DNA of 33,341 nt from an uncultured Ruminococcus sp. (GTDB lineage Bacteria; Bacillota; Clostridia; Oscillospirales; CAG-272): positions 5,655-38,995 of the forward strand of contig CADBKZ010000023.1 in NCBI GenBank assembly GCA_902795355.1, given 5' to 3'. The notes under the pieces are model-generated. The model had not been told where the DNA came from. It saw nothing but the letters and a program-made list of their open reading frames with translations, and searched no databases. Every line of letters begins with the position of its first letter. Positions within the stretch are counted from its first letter, which is position 1. The position numbers and the translations under genes are program-made. Positions 7,782-15,581 of the stretch are shown here, piece after piece.

Positions 7782-10700
7782 ATGGAAAACGATCCGAAAT
7801 TGAAAACTTCCGTCGCCGTGATCGGGGCGGGACATGCCGGCATTGAAGCCGCGCTCGCAAGCGCGCGGATGGGCGTTGACACCGTGCTGTTCACGCTGTC
7901 GCTCGACGGCATTGCCAACATGCCCTGCAACCCCTCGATCGGCGGGACGGCGAAGGGGCATCTGGTTTACGAGATTGACGCGCTCGGCGGCGAGATGGGG
8001 TACGCGGCCGATCAGGTCACGCTGCAATCGAGAACGCTGAACCTCGGCAAGGGCGCGGCGGTTCGATCCAAGCGCGTGCAGGCGGATCGGCAGAAATACC
8101 ATCGGCTGATGAAGCAAACGCTGGAAAACACGCCGCATTTGCGCGTGGTGCAGGCCGAGATCGTCTCCATCGGAGCCACCGTCGAGCCGCCATCGGCCGT
8201 TTTCGCACAGGACGGAGACAGCGCGGCCCATGCAAACGCCACCCCTTTGCGGAACGGGGAACCGAACGGCGCGCCCGCGTCGTCCATCCTTTCCAAAGAG
8301 AAAACGGCAAGCGCGCCAACCGAGGCGCAGGACCCTTTCCGGCCGCAAAAAACGGACGGGCCGCAGGAGCCGCCGATTTCCCTTCCGCTTTGCGGAGCGA
8401 ACGTTTCAGCCGCCACACAAGGATCCGCAACGGATACCAACCCGACCGACGCGACGAACAGAAACGGCCAGCCGAAGCCGATTTTTGCCTGCTCCGCGGA
8501 TGCCGTGACCATCCATTCCGAAACAAGCGTACCCGCGCGCTCGGCTGGTTCCGCGGGCGCATATCCCGAGGCCATCCCCCTGCGCCAAGCCGATTCCGCG
8601 GCCAAACAGCCCGAAAACGCGCGTTCCAAGCGTTTGGCAGACTCCGCGCCCATTTATTCCAATGGAAGCGGCCAGCTGGAACAAGTTTTCGCCTGCTCCG
8701 CAGATGCCATGGCGATCCATTCCGAAGCAAGCGAACCCGCGCGCTCGGCTGATTCCGCGGACGTATATCCCGAGGCCATCCCCCTGCGCCAAGCCGATTC
8801 CGCGGGCAAGCAGCCCGAAAATGCGCAGTTCACGCGCTCGGCAAACCCTGCGCCCATTTATTTCAATGGAAACGGCCAGCTGGAACAAGTTTTCGCCTGC
8901 TCCGCAGATGCCATGGCGATCCATTCCGAAGCAAGCGAACCCGCGCGCTCGGCTGGTTCCGCGGGCGCAAATTCCGTGGCCACCCCCCCACGCCAAGCCG
9001 ATTCCGCGGGCAAACAGCCCGAAAATGCGCGTTCCAAGCATTTGGCAGACTCCGCGCACATTTATTCCAATGGAAACGCGTTGGCATGTCCGGCAGGCTC
9101 TGCGGCCGCAGATTCTGAGAAAATAGCGCCTCCGTCGAACGCCGAATCCGCACGTTTTGAGGGCGAAACCGCCGAGGCAACGCAAGCCGAACCACGCTTT
9201 TCCGAGCGCAGCGGCCGCTTAAAAGATTGTGAAATATTTAACAATACAGGAAATAGCGCGAATATAGCGGAACAAAACGGCCAAACAACGCCCCAAGAAG
9301 CGGAAAATCCGGTGCAAAGCGACCCGTCAAAAGCGGCTTTTCCGCAAAATCCTTCCTATCAAGCTTCTTCCGGTTTCTCTTTGAACCATTCCGCGCTCGG
9401 CGAAACAACACAAGCCGCTTCCCCGAATCCGGTGGAAGCCCCTTCCCTGCCGCCGCGCGGTAATACCGATCAAGCCGATTCGCCCCAAGGCTCCCCTTTG
9501 GAACACACCGCCGCATCGGAAGCAGAATCCGCGTATTTCTCAATTGATTTTCCCTTTGTGCCTCTGGAAAGCAAGCAAACAACAGAGAATTTCCAAAGTG
9601 GCGCAGACAACGCAACCAAATTGCCTGATCAAAGAATGTTTCACGTGAAACATTCCGACATTGGCTCCGAAAAAGCAACTTCCGGAATTCCCGCCTTGCC
9701 TTCCGATTCGAAAACAGACGGCAGCGCAACCGAACAGGAAATGTTTCACGTGAAACATGCTTCCGGTAATGATTTGCCCGATTCCGGCCGCGCGGCCGAC
9801 GGACAGCCCGCGCCAAAACCGCGCGTTTGCTCGGTAACAACCCGCTTGGGCGAGGTCTGGGCGTGCGACGCCGTAATCGTCGCTACGGGAACCTATCTGG
9901 AAGGCACGGTTTTCGTCGGAGACGTCAGCTATGAAGCCGGACCGGACGGTTCTCTGCCGTCCAAAGGCCTTTCCGCTTCCCTGCGCGCGCTCGGCGTTCG
10001 TCTGGTCCGCTTCAAAACCGGAACGCCCGCCCGCGTGCAACGCCGATCCATTGATTTTTCCGTGTTGGAAGAACAGCAAGGCGAGGATGAAATCATCCCT
10101 TATAGCGCCCGAACGCCCGAAACCGCGCTGGACGGGATCCGTCAAATTCCCTGCCACATTGTCTATACCAATCAGGAAACACACCGCGTTATTCGCGAGA
10201 ACATTACGCGAAGCGCCATGTATTCCGGCAAAATTCACGGGACAGGCCCGCGCTATTGCCCCTCGATTGAGGATAAATTGGTTCGTTTCGCCGATAAAGA
10301 CCGCCATCAGCTCTTTGTGGAACCGCTTGGCGAGGATACTTCCGAAATGTATCTGCAAGGCTTTTCCACCTCGCTTCCCACCGACGTTCAGCATCGCATG
10401 CTCCGCACCCTGCGCGGGTTTGAAAACGCCGAGATTATGCGCTATGCCTACGCAATTGAATACGATTGCGCCGATCCCACGCAAATGGACGCTTCCTTGG
10501 CGTTCAAATCGGTTCGCGGATTGTACGGCGCGGGGCAATTCAACGGCACTTCGGGCTACGAAGAAGCCGCGGCGCAGGGGCTTGTTGCCGGAATCAACGC
10601 CGCGCGCGCCGTAAAGGGGCTGGAACCAATGATCCTCTCGCGTTCCGAAAGCTACATCGGAACATTGATTGACGATCTGGTAACGAAAGGAACCAACGAA

Positions 10701-11291
10701 CCCTACCGAATGATGACCTCGCGCTCGGAATATCGGCTCTTGCTGCGGCAGGACAATGCCGACGCGCGCTTGACGTCGATCGGGTATCGTGCCGGATCGG
10801 TTTCAGAAGCACAATATCGGGCGTTTTCGGAGAAACAAGCGCACATTTCGGCCGAAAAAGAACGCTTGGAGCAAACGTTTGTGTCGCCGGAGCGCGCCAA
10901 CCCCTTCTTGACATCCATTGGCGAATCCGAGCTGAAATCCGGCGCGTCCTTGGCCGAACTGCTCCGCAGACCCGCCGTTTCATATGAATCACTCGCGCAA
11001 ATCGATCCCGAACGGCCGGATTTAACGCGCGCGGAGCGCATAACGGTGGAAAACGACGTAAAATATGCCGGCTATGTGGCGCGCCAAACCGCGGAGATCG
11101 CACGGCACCGGCATTTGGAAGAGAAAAAGCTGCCGGAGAATATCCGATATGCCGAAATTAAGGGGCTGCGGATCGAAGCGGCGCAAAAGTTGGAAAAGAT
11201 CCGTCCCATAACCATTGGTCAGGCGTCGCGGATCAGCGGGGTTAACCCCGCAGACATCTCCGTTTTGCTGATCTATCTCGGTTTGCATTGA
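7782..11291 (+). CDS. mnmG: tRNA uridine-5-carboxymethylaminomethyl modification enzyme MnmG (GidA) with a 540-residue insertion
   Basis: MnmG with MnmE installs the carboxymethylaminomethyl group on wobble uridine 34 of tRNAs, using FAD and 5,10-methylene-THF. The FAD motif GAGHAG (15-20), CNPSIGGTAKGH (49-60), RYCPSIEDK, and the C-terminal helical domain YAGYVARQ..KKLPENIRY..ISGVNPADIS are all present. The protein is 1169 residues, while the family is about 630. Residues about 140-680 (nt about 8199-9820) interrupt a beta-hairpin of the FAD domain, between RVVQAEIVSI and RVCSVTTRLGEVWACDAVIVATGTYLEG. The insert is Ala/Ser/Pro/Glu-rich, contains three 68-residue tandem repeats and two MFHVKH stretches encoded by parS sites. 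The reading frame is intact. The ATG at 7782 has GGAAAGGAAAG upstream; the frame stays open further upstream only through repeats. Confidence 0.93.
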   Translation: MENDPKLKTSVAVIGAGHAGIEAALASARMGVDTVLFTLSLDGIANMPCNPSIGGTAKGHLVYEIDALGGEMGYAADQVTLQSRTLNLGKGAAVRSKRVQADRQKYHRLMKQTLENTPHLRVVQAEIVSIGATVEPPSAVFAQDGDSAAHANATPLRNGEPNGAPASSILSKEKTASAPTEAQDPFRPQKTDGPQEPPISLPLCGANVSAATQGSATDTNPTDATNRNGQPKPIFACSADAVTIHSETSVPARSAGSAGAYPEAIPLRQADSAAKQPENARSKRLADSAPIYSNGSGQLEQVFACSADAMAIHSEASEPARSADSADVYPEAIPLRQADSAGKQPENAQFTRSANPAPIYFNGNGQLEQVFACSADAMAIHSEASEPARSAGSAGANSVATPPRQADSAGKQPENARSKHLADSAHIYSNGNALACPAGSAAADSEKIAPPSNAESARFEGETAEATQAEPRFSERSGRLKDCEIFNNTGNSANIAEQNGQTTPQEAENPVQSDPSKAAFPQNPSYQASSGFSLNHSALGETTQAASPNPVEAPSLPPRGNTDQADSPQGSPLEHTAASEAESAYFSIDFPFVPLESKQTTENFQSGADNATKLPDQRMFHVKHSDIGSEKATSGIPALPSDSKTDGSATEQEMFHVKHASGNDLPDSGRAADGQPAPKPRVCSVTTRLGEVWACDAVIVATGTYLEGTVFVGDVSYEAGPDGSLPSKGLSASLRALGVRLVRFKTGTPARVQRRSIDFSVLEEQQGEDEIIPYSARTPETALDGIRQIPCHIVYTNQETHRVIRENITRSAMYSGKIHGTGPRYCPSIEDKLVRFADKDRHQLFVEPLGEDTSEMYLQGFSTSLPTDVQHRMLRTLRGFENAEIMRYAYAIEYDCADPTQMDASLAFKSVRGLYGAGQFNGTSGYEEAAAQGLVAGINAARAVKGLEPMILSRSESYIGTLIDDLVTKGTNEPYRMMTSRSEYRLLLRQDNADARLTSIGYRAGSVSEAQYRAFSEKQAHISAEKERLEQTFVSPERANPFLTSIGESELKSGASLAELLRRPAVSYESLAQIDPERPDLTRAERITVENDVKYAGYVARQTAEIARHRHLEEKKLPENIRYAEIKGLRIEAAQKLEKIRPITIGQASRISGVNPADISVLLIYLGLH
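8466..9077 (+). repeat. Three 204-bp (68-residue) tandem repeats inside mnmG
   Basis: Units start at GGCCAG at 8466, 8670 and 8874, an exact 204-bp period that keeps the reading frame. Each encodes FACSADAM(A/V)(A/T)IHSE, then EPARSA, YPEAIPLRQADSA (third copy NSVATPPRQADSA), KQPENA and APIY(S/F)NG. Units 2 and 3 are the most alike and unit 1 has diverged more. A fourth unit decays after about 9078. Confidence 0.92.
9637..9652. promoter_or_regulatory. parS site 1, inside the mnmG coding sequence
   Basis: Exact 16-bp TGTTTCACGTGAAACA, the chromosomal ParB (Spo0J) binding site. The flanking bases extend the palindrome by three base pairs on each side. In the mnmG frame it is translated as MFHVKH. 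Confidence 0.92.
9742..9757. promoter_or_regulatory. parS site 2, inside the mnmG coding sequence
   Basis: Exact TGTTTCACGTGAAACA, 105 bp from site 1 and in the same reading phase, again translated as MFHVKH. Confidence 0.92.
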
Positions 11292-11292
11292 A

Positions 11293-11308
11293 TGTTTCAC
11301 GTGAAACA
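11293..11308. promoter_or_regulatory. parS site 3
   Basis: Exact TGTTTCACGTGAAACA starting 2 nt after the mnmG stop codon. Confidence 0.93.
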
Positions 11309-11379
11309 TCCCGCATCTTGCCCGACTTCAATTCGGTTGCAAGACAAGTCCTTCTTCAAAAAACGCTTAATTTTCAAAA

Positions 11380-11395
11380 TGTTTCACGTGAAACA
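11380..11395. promoter_or_regulatory. parS site 4
   Basis: Exact TGTTTCACGTGAAACA, 87 bp from site 3, ending just before the rsmG ribosome binding site (AAAAGGAG). ParB bound here could affect rsmG expression. Confidence 0.93.
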
Positions 11396-11411
11396 TTAAA
11401 AGGAGAAAAAA

Positions 11412-12254
11412 GTGGAAGAACCGTCCTTTGAATCGCTTTATATGCGTGTTATGGCGCATAACGCGTTGGAACACTACTGCGAAAAACGCTTCTCGACGAT
11501 ATTTGAGCAATTTTTGCGCCTTTACATGGAAGAAAACGCAAAAACCAATTTAAGCGCCATCCGATCCGTTCCGGAAGCCATTTCCAAACACCTCGCGGAC
11601 TCTCTTTTCGCGGCCGATTTCATCCCGCAGGGGGCGTCGGTTCTGGATGTTGGATGCGGCGGCGGTTTTCCTGCCGTTCCGCTTGCAATTGCGCGGCCGG
11701 ATATTTCCGTTTGCGCGGTGGACGCAACGCAAAAGAAGATTCGGTTTGTGGCCGAAGCGGCGCAAACGCTCGGACTTTCCAACATAAAAACGATTTGCGC
11801 CCGCGTGGAAAGCCCCGAATTTTCCTATTATCGGGAACATTTCGATGTTGTGATCGCGCGCGCGGTCGCCAATTTGCCCGTTTTGGCCGAGTTGACGCTC
11901 CCGTTTGTGCGCGTCGGCGGAGTTTTCATTGCTCTAAAAGGCGCGCGAGGTGCGGAAGAGGCGGCCGACGCCGTACACGCAATCCAAACGCTCGGCGCGG
12001 TTTTGGAATCCGATCTGCAAAAAACGCTCTTTTGTGTTCCCAAGGGCAACCGCAGAATCGCGGATGAAGCGGCGAACAGCAAAAACGGCTCGTCGGAGTC
12101 GCATTTTGCAGCTGAAAGTTCAAGCAACCTCGTGGAAGCCCTCGGATCTGTGTGGGAAACAGAAGCAAGGCACATTCTTTTGATCCGTAAGACCCGCAAA
12201 ACGCCGCCCGAATACCCGCGCGCATACGCAGCCATTCAAAAGAAGCCCCTTTGA
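11412..12254 (+). CDS. rsmG: 16S rRNA (guanine527-N7)-methyltransferase RsmG (GidB)
   Basis: RsmG methylates N7 of G527 in 16S rRNA using SAM. The family pattern is clear: KTNLSAI (44-50), KHLADSL (59-65), the SAM loop VLDVGCGGGFPAVPLAIARP (77-96), DVVIARAVANLPVL and GGVFIALKG, ending YPRAYAAIQKKPL. At 280 residues it is about 40 longer than usual; the surplus sits near residues 215-250 as a Ser/Asn/Glu-rich loop (EAANSKNGSSESHFAAESSS). The start is GTG at 11412 with AAAAGGAG at a good distance. It lies 120 bp after mnmG, the standard gidA-gidB order, with two parS sites between, and is followed by an intrinsic terminator. Confidence 0.94.
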   Translation: MEEPSFESLYMRVMAHNALEHYCEKRFSTIFEQFLRLYMEENAKTNLSAIRSVPEAISKHLADSLFAADFIPQGASVLDVGCGGGFPAVPLAIARPDISVCAVDATQKKIRFVAEAAQTLGLSNIKTICARVESPEFSYYREHFDVVIARAVANLPVLAELTLPFVRVGGVFIALKGARGAEEAADAVHAIQTLGAVLESDLQKTLFCVPKGNRRIADEAANSKNGSSESHFAAESSSNLVEALGSVWETEARHILLIRKTRKTPPEYPRAYAAIQKKPL

Positions 12255-12293
12255 AAAGCAGGCACATCGCTTTTAAGCAAAAAAAACGGTTGC

Positions 12294-12330
12294 AACAGAA
12301 AACCCCGTCCCACAGCGGGGTTTTCTGTTT
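12294..12330 (+). terminator. Intrinsic terminator after rsmG
   Basis: A 14-bp stem (AACAGAAAACCCCG, 12294-12307, with 12316-12329) and 8-nt loop; the right arm carries a TTTTCTGTTT tract. It separates rsmG from parA. Confidence 0.8.
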
Positions 12331-12372
12331 ATAAAATTGCAAAGCGTTCGCTTTATCCCGACGGTAACCGAA

Positions 12373-12388
12373 TGTTTCACGTGAAACA
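12373..12388. promoter_or_regulatory. parS site 5
   Basis: Exact TGTTTCACGTGAAACA with symmetric flanks, between the rsmG terminator and the parA promoter. Confidence 0.93.
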
Positions 12389-12458
12389 TTCGGGGTTTGG
12401 GCAAAGCCGCGGGAAGAAAGCAAAAAGCGGTTGTTTCTTGTCGATTTCTGCCGAAAGA

Positions 12459-12474
12459 TGTTTCACGTGAAACA
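12459..12474. promoter_or_regulatory. parS site 6
   Basis: Exact TGTTTCACGTGAAACA, 86 bp from site 5 and about 60 bp upstream of the parA -35 box. Confidence 0.93.
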
Positions 12475-12532
12475 TGCAAGATCATCGGCGGAAAATTCCC
12501 TGAAAAAATTTCAGAAAAACATGAAAAAGCCC

Positions 12533-12561
12533 TTGCATTTTGTGGCAACAAATGCTATAAT
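12533..12561 (+). promoter_or_regulatory. Sigma-A promoter of parA (soj)
   Basis: TTGCAT (12533-12538), 17-bp spacer, TATAAT (12556-12561); the start codon follows about 68 nt later. Confidence 0.8.
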
Positions 12562-12628
12562 ATAGGTAGATATTCTCATGTCGCGGGGGGCGTTTGCCGC
12601 CCGAACGCAAAAGAAAGGACAACCGAAT

Positions 12629-13390
12629 ATGGGCAAGATAATCTCCTATGCCAACCAAAAAGGCGGCGTCGGGAAAACCACGTCCGCGGTCAACATGGCG
12701 GCGTCGCTCGGCGTGCTCGGCTATCGCGTGCTTCTGATCGACCTTGACCCGCAGGGAAACGCCACCAGCGGGCTTGGCGTTTTGAAGAAGAACCTGAAAA
12801 AGACGGTTTTCGACCTGCTGACCACCGACGCGACCGCCGACGAAGTGACGGTTCCGACGCAATACGAGGGACTTTCGCTGATTCCCACGCAAACCACCTT
12901 GGCGCGCGCGGAATACGAGCTTGGCGCGGCCGAGGGCGGCGAATATATTATGAAAAAGAAGCTCGACGCGGTGCGCGACCGGTACGATTACATCATCATC
13001 GATTGCCCGCCGTCGCTCGGCATGCTGACGGTGAACGCTATGACGGCGAGCGACGGCGTTGTGATCCCCATGCAGTGCGAATTTTTCGCGCTGGAAGGGC
13101 TTTCCCAGCTCGTTTTCACCATCAGCCGCATCAAAACGCACTACAACAAAAATTTAAGCGTGACCGGCATTCTGATTACCATGTATAACGGCCGCCTGCT
13201 TCACTCCGCGCTGGTTTTGGACGAGCTTCGCAAGCATTACCCCGAAAAGCTCTTTGAAACCACCATTTCGCGCAACGTCAAGCTCTCCGAGGCTTCCGGC
13301 TACGGCATGCCCGCCTACTATTACTCCAAGCGGAGCAAGGGCGCAACCGATTATCTGAACGTTTCTAAAGAGCTGACCGAGCGCATTTGA
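12629..13390 (+). CDS. parA: Chromosome-partitioning ATPase ParA (Soj)
   Basis: ParA/Soj is a Walker-type ATPase that works with ParB-parS in origin segregation and in control of replication initiation. The deviant Walker A KGGVGKTT (11-18), the A' motif LLIDLDPQGNAT with D40, and Walker B YIIIDCPPSLGMLTVNA are intact, as is the C-terminal ISRNVKLSEASGYGMP typical of chromosomal Soj. Length is 253 residues, normal for the family. ATG 12629 is preferred over an in-frame upstream ATG because AAGAAAGGAC precedes it and the conserved protein starts there. parB does not follow directly: 843 bp of non-coding, repeat-rich DNA intervene, which is unusual. Confidence 0.96.
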   Translation: MGKIISYANQKGGVGKTTSAVNMAASLGVLGYRVLLIDLDPQGNATSGLGVLKKNLKKTVFDLLTTDATADEVTVPTQYEGLSLIPTQTTLARAEYELGAAEGGEYIMKKKLDAVRDRYDYIIIDCPPSLGMLTVNAMTASDGVVIPMQCEFFALEGLSQLVFTISRIKTHYNKNLSVTGILITMYNGRLLHSALVLDELRKHYPEKLFETTISRNVKLSEASGYGMPAYYYSKRSKGATDYLNVSKELTERI

Positions 13391-14233
13391 CCGAAATAAG
13401 GGTTCTGCCCGCCCGTTGCGCGCCAAAATCGGCCGGAAAGTGGCGGAAAGCGGCTTTGCCAAAAGAGAATCGAGCGAAACCGTCTGCAAAAAGCGTTTTT
13501 TGCGCACGGACGAAGCCTTCTCGCAAGGGATCCCACGCCACGAAACCGCCCGCGGCCGCATGAAAACTCGTAGCCGCAAGGGGGGTATTTGCTCCCCATA
13601 AGGCCGCCTGCGACCGAAAAGGCCGCAATACGGCCTCTGCCATGGCGTGACTGCCATGGTTTGGCGAGCGTTGGTGCGCGGCAGGGGGCGCGCGGCAGGG
13701 GATGTAGTGACGCGGTACGGCGGCGGGCGGCACGGCAGTTCCGCCGTTCGACGATGTGGCGTTGCAGTCGGCTGTGTAGCGGTACGATGTGCGGCAACGG
13801 GACGGTTTTACGGCACGGTGTCGGCTATGTAACGAAGCGACGGGTGGCGGCGGTTCAAAACCGCGGCAATTCGGCGGTGTAGCGGCGCGGCGGTGCGGCA
13901 AGTCGGCTGTGTGGCGTAGCGGCGGTGTAGCTGTAATATGGCGCAAAGCCGCGGCAGTCTGCCGCAGGCATTCGGTTCTCGGAACGGTCGGATCCCACCA
14001 AAAGCAGGAGCAAGGAACGGCTGCAAGCCTTCTTTTCGCGGCGTTTTGCGGTAACCCGCGCGAAAAATGTCGAATTCGGAATATTTCTTCAAAGAATATT
14101 CGCGCAGCGAATATTTTATCATCCAAAAATATACAATACAGTAAAATAATGGCAAATATAATTCCGTGTCCATCCGTCCGAATGTGGGGTTCACGGAACC
14201 TGATAAAAAGAAAACAGAAAGGAAACTACAACG
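13391..14233. other. Non-coding, repeat-rich spacer between parA and parB
   Basis: No gene is supported in these 843 bp. The first part contains a weak hairpin at 13486-13503 (GCAAAAA / TTTTTTGC) that could end parA transcripts. At about 13690-13940 lies a G-rich, degenerate array of about 20-nt units like GTCGGCTGTGTAGCGGTACG at 13767, 13820, 13870, 13902 and about 13920. The last 150 bp are AT-rich with a hairpin AATATTCGC/GCGAATATT at 14095-14115 and TATAAT at 14157-14162, so parB may have its own promoter, though no good -35 box is visible. Confidence 0.65.
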
Positions 14234-15124
14234 ATGGCAATTCAAAGAGGACTCGGGCGCAATTTCTACGATCTGCTTGACGACAATATCGTATCCCGCG
14301 AAAAGGCGAGCGCGGCAACCACGCTGCGCCTTTCCGAGGTGGAGCCGCGTAGCGATCAGCCGCGCAAAACCTTCTCCCGCGAATCGCTCGAAGCGTTGGC
14401 CGAATCGCTGACGCAGTTCGGCGTTCTGCAACCCATTGTGGTCCGCGAAAGCAAGCTGCTGCCCGGAACCTACGAAATTCTGGCAGGGGAACGCCGTTGG
14501 CGCGCGGCAAAAATGGCGGGGCTTTCCGAAATTCCCGCGGTAATTCTCGACGGCGACGACTTAAAAGCCGCGCAAGTGGCGATTATAGAAAATGTACAGC
14601 GCGAGGATCTGAACCCCATTGAAGAGGCGTTGGCCTACGACGCGCTGATCGACAAATTCGACCTGACGCAGGATCAGGTGGCAAAGCAGGTCGGCAAGAG
14701 CCGTTCGGCCGTTACCAACCTGCTCCGCCTGCTCGACCTGCCGGAAGAGGCGCTGGCGTTGGTGCGCACGGGCGCGCTCTCGGCCGGCCACGCGCGCGCG
14801 CTGCTCGGACTGAAAGACCGCGACCAAATCGCCCCCTTGGCGCAGCGCATTGTGGAGAAGGACCTTTCGGTTCGCGACGTGGAGCGCACAATCCGCCTGC
14901 TCAACTACGAGCCGGAAGCCAAGGTACAAGAGGACGATTCGCTCTCCCAGCGCAAGGTGTACATGAAAGACTTGGAACACCGCGCCGTCGAGCGTCTCGG
15001 CCGCAAGGTGCGCATTCTCAAAACCGCCAAGAAAAAGGTGGTGGAGCTTGCCTACTCGGACGACGACGATCTGGAAGCGCTCCTGACCGCCATTTGCGGC
15101 AGCGATTTCTTCTCGGAAGAATAA
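14234..15124 (+). CDS. parB: Chromosome-partitioning protein ParB (Spo0J)
   Basis: ParB binds parS and spreads as a CTP-dependent clamp, nucleating the origin segregation complex. The 296-residue product begins with the usual RGLGRNFYDLL and has the CTP-binding core with GERRWRAAK (85-93) and IIENVQREDLNPIEEA (118-132). A helix-turn-helix follows at about 144-168 (LTQDQVAKQVGKSRSAVTNL), and a C-terminal dimerisation segment. Six exact parS sites lie 1.8-4.6 kb upstream. AGAAAGGAAAC precedes the ATG. It is on the same strand as parA but separated from it by an 843-bp spacer. Confidence 0.96.
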   Translation: MAIQRGLGRNFYDLLDDNIVSREKASAATTLRLSEVEPRSDQPRKTFSRESLEALAESLTQFGVLQPIVVRESKLLPGTYEILAGERRWRAAKMAGLSEIPAVILDGDDLKAAQVAIIENVQREDLNPIEEALAYDALIDKFDLTQDQVAKQVGKSRSAVTNLLRLLDLPEEALALVRTGALSAGHARALLGLKDRDQIAPLAQRIVEKDLSVRDVERTIRLLNYEPEAKVQEDDSLSQRKVYMKDLEHRAVERLGRKVRILKTAKKKVVELAYSDDDDLEALLTAICGSDFFSEE

Positions 15125-15581
15125 TTCCGCCCCGACGGGAGAGACCCCGAAGCGTTGGGCGGCGCATCGCCTCGCCCCGCTTTTTCGGGCAAAGCGTCCG
15201 CCGACCGCCTGCGGGTTGCGGAAAGCAAAGGCTCCGAAACGTTGGTGTTTTTTGAAAATTTGCGTACCGTGTAGCAAAAAACGGGCGTTTTTACCCCCGT
15301 TTCCGGCGCAAACCCCGTCAAAAACGCGGTTTCGGCATCCCGTCCCCGCAAAATCCGGCCGCCGAAAGGTCTCCATATCCCCCGAAAACGCGGCTTTTTC
15401 GCCACACGGTGCGCAAATTTGCCCGCGATCCGAAACAAGTCCGCTTCGTTTCCCGAAAACGCGCGTTTTTCGCGCACGTACCGCGAAAATCCGGCTTTTG
15501 TCGGTCGTTTTCGCCTGTCACACCCAAAGAGAGAGATTCGCCGCGCCCGCCGCGGCACACAGAAAGAAGGATAACCGAATC
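15125..15581. repeat. parB-serS spacer with motif copies M6-M8
   Basis: The 457-bp gap holds three copies of the dispersed motif: M6 at 15254-15280 (AAATTTGCGTACCGTGTAG), M7 at 15395-15420 in reverse (CCACACGGTGCGCAAATTT) and a degenerate M8 at about 15466-15490. No T-box or other riboswitch signature, gene or clear promoter was recognised, although serS in Firmicutes often has a T-box. Confidence 0.65.

Noticed and set aside
8466..9077. CRISPR-like array in mnmG
   Set aside because: The 204-bp units are adjacent with no spacers, keep the reading frame, and no cas genes are present.
13690..13960. DnaA-box cluster or CRISPR in the parA-parB gap
   Set aside because: The G-rich units are degenerate, unevenly spaced and do not match TTATCCACA; no confident DnaA box was found.
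15125..15581. T-box riboswitch before serS
   Set aside because: No T-box consensus, specifier stem or terminator/antiterminator pair was recognised; only the dispersed motif copies are there.
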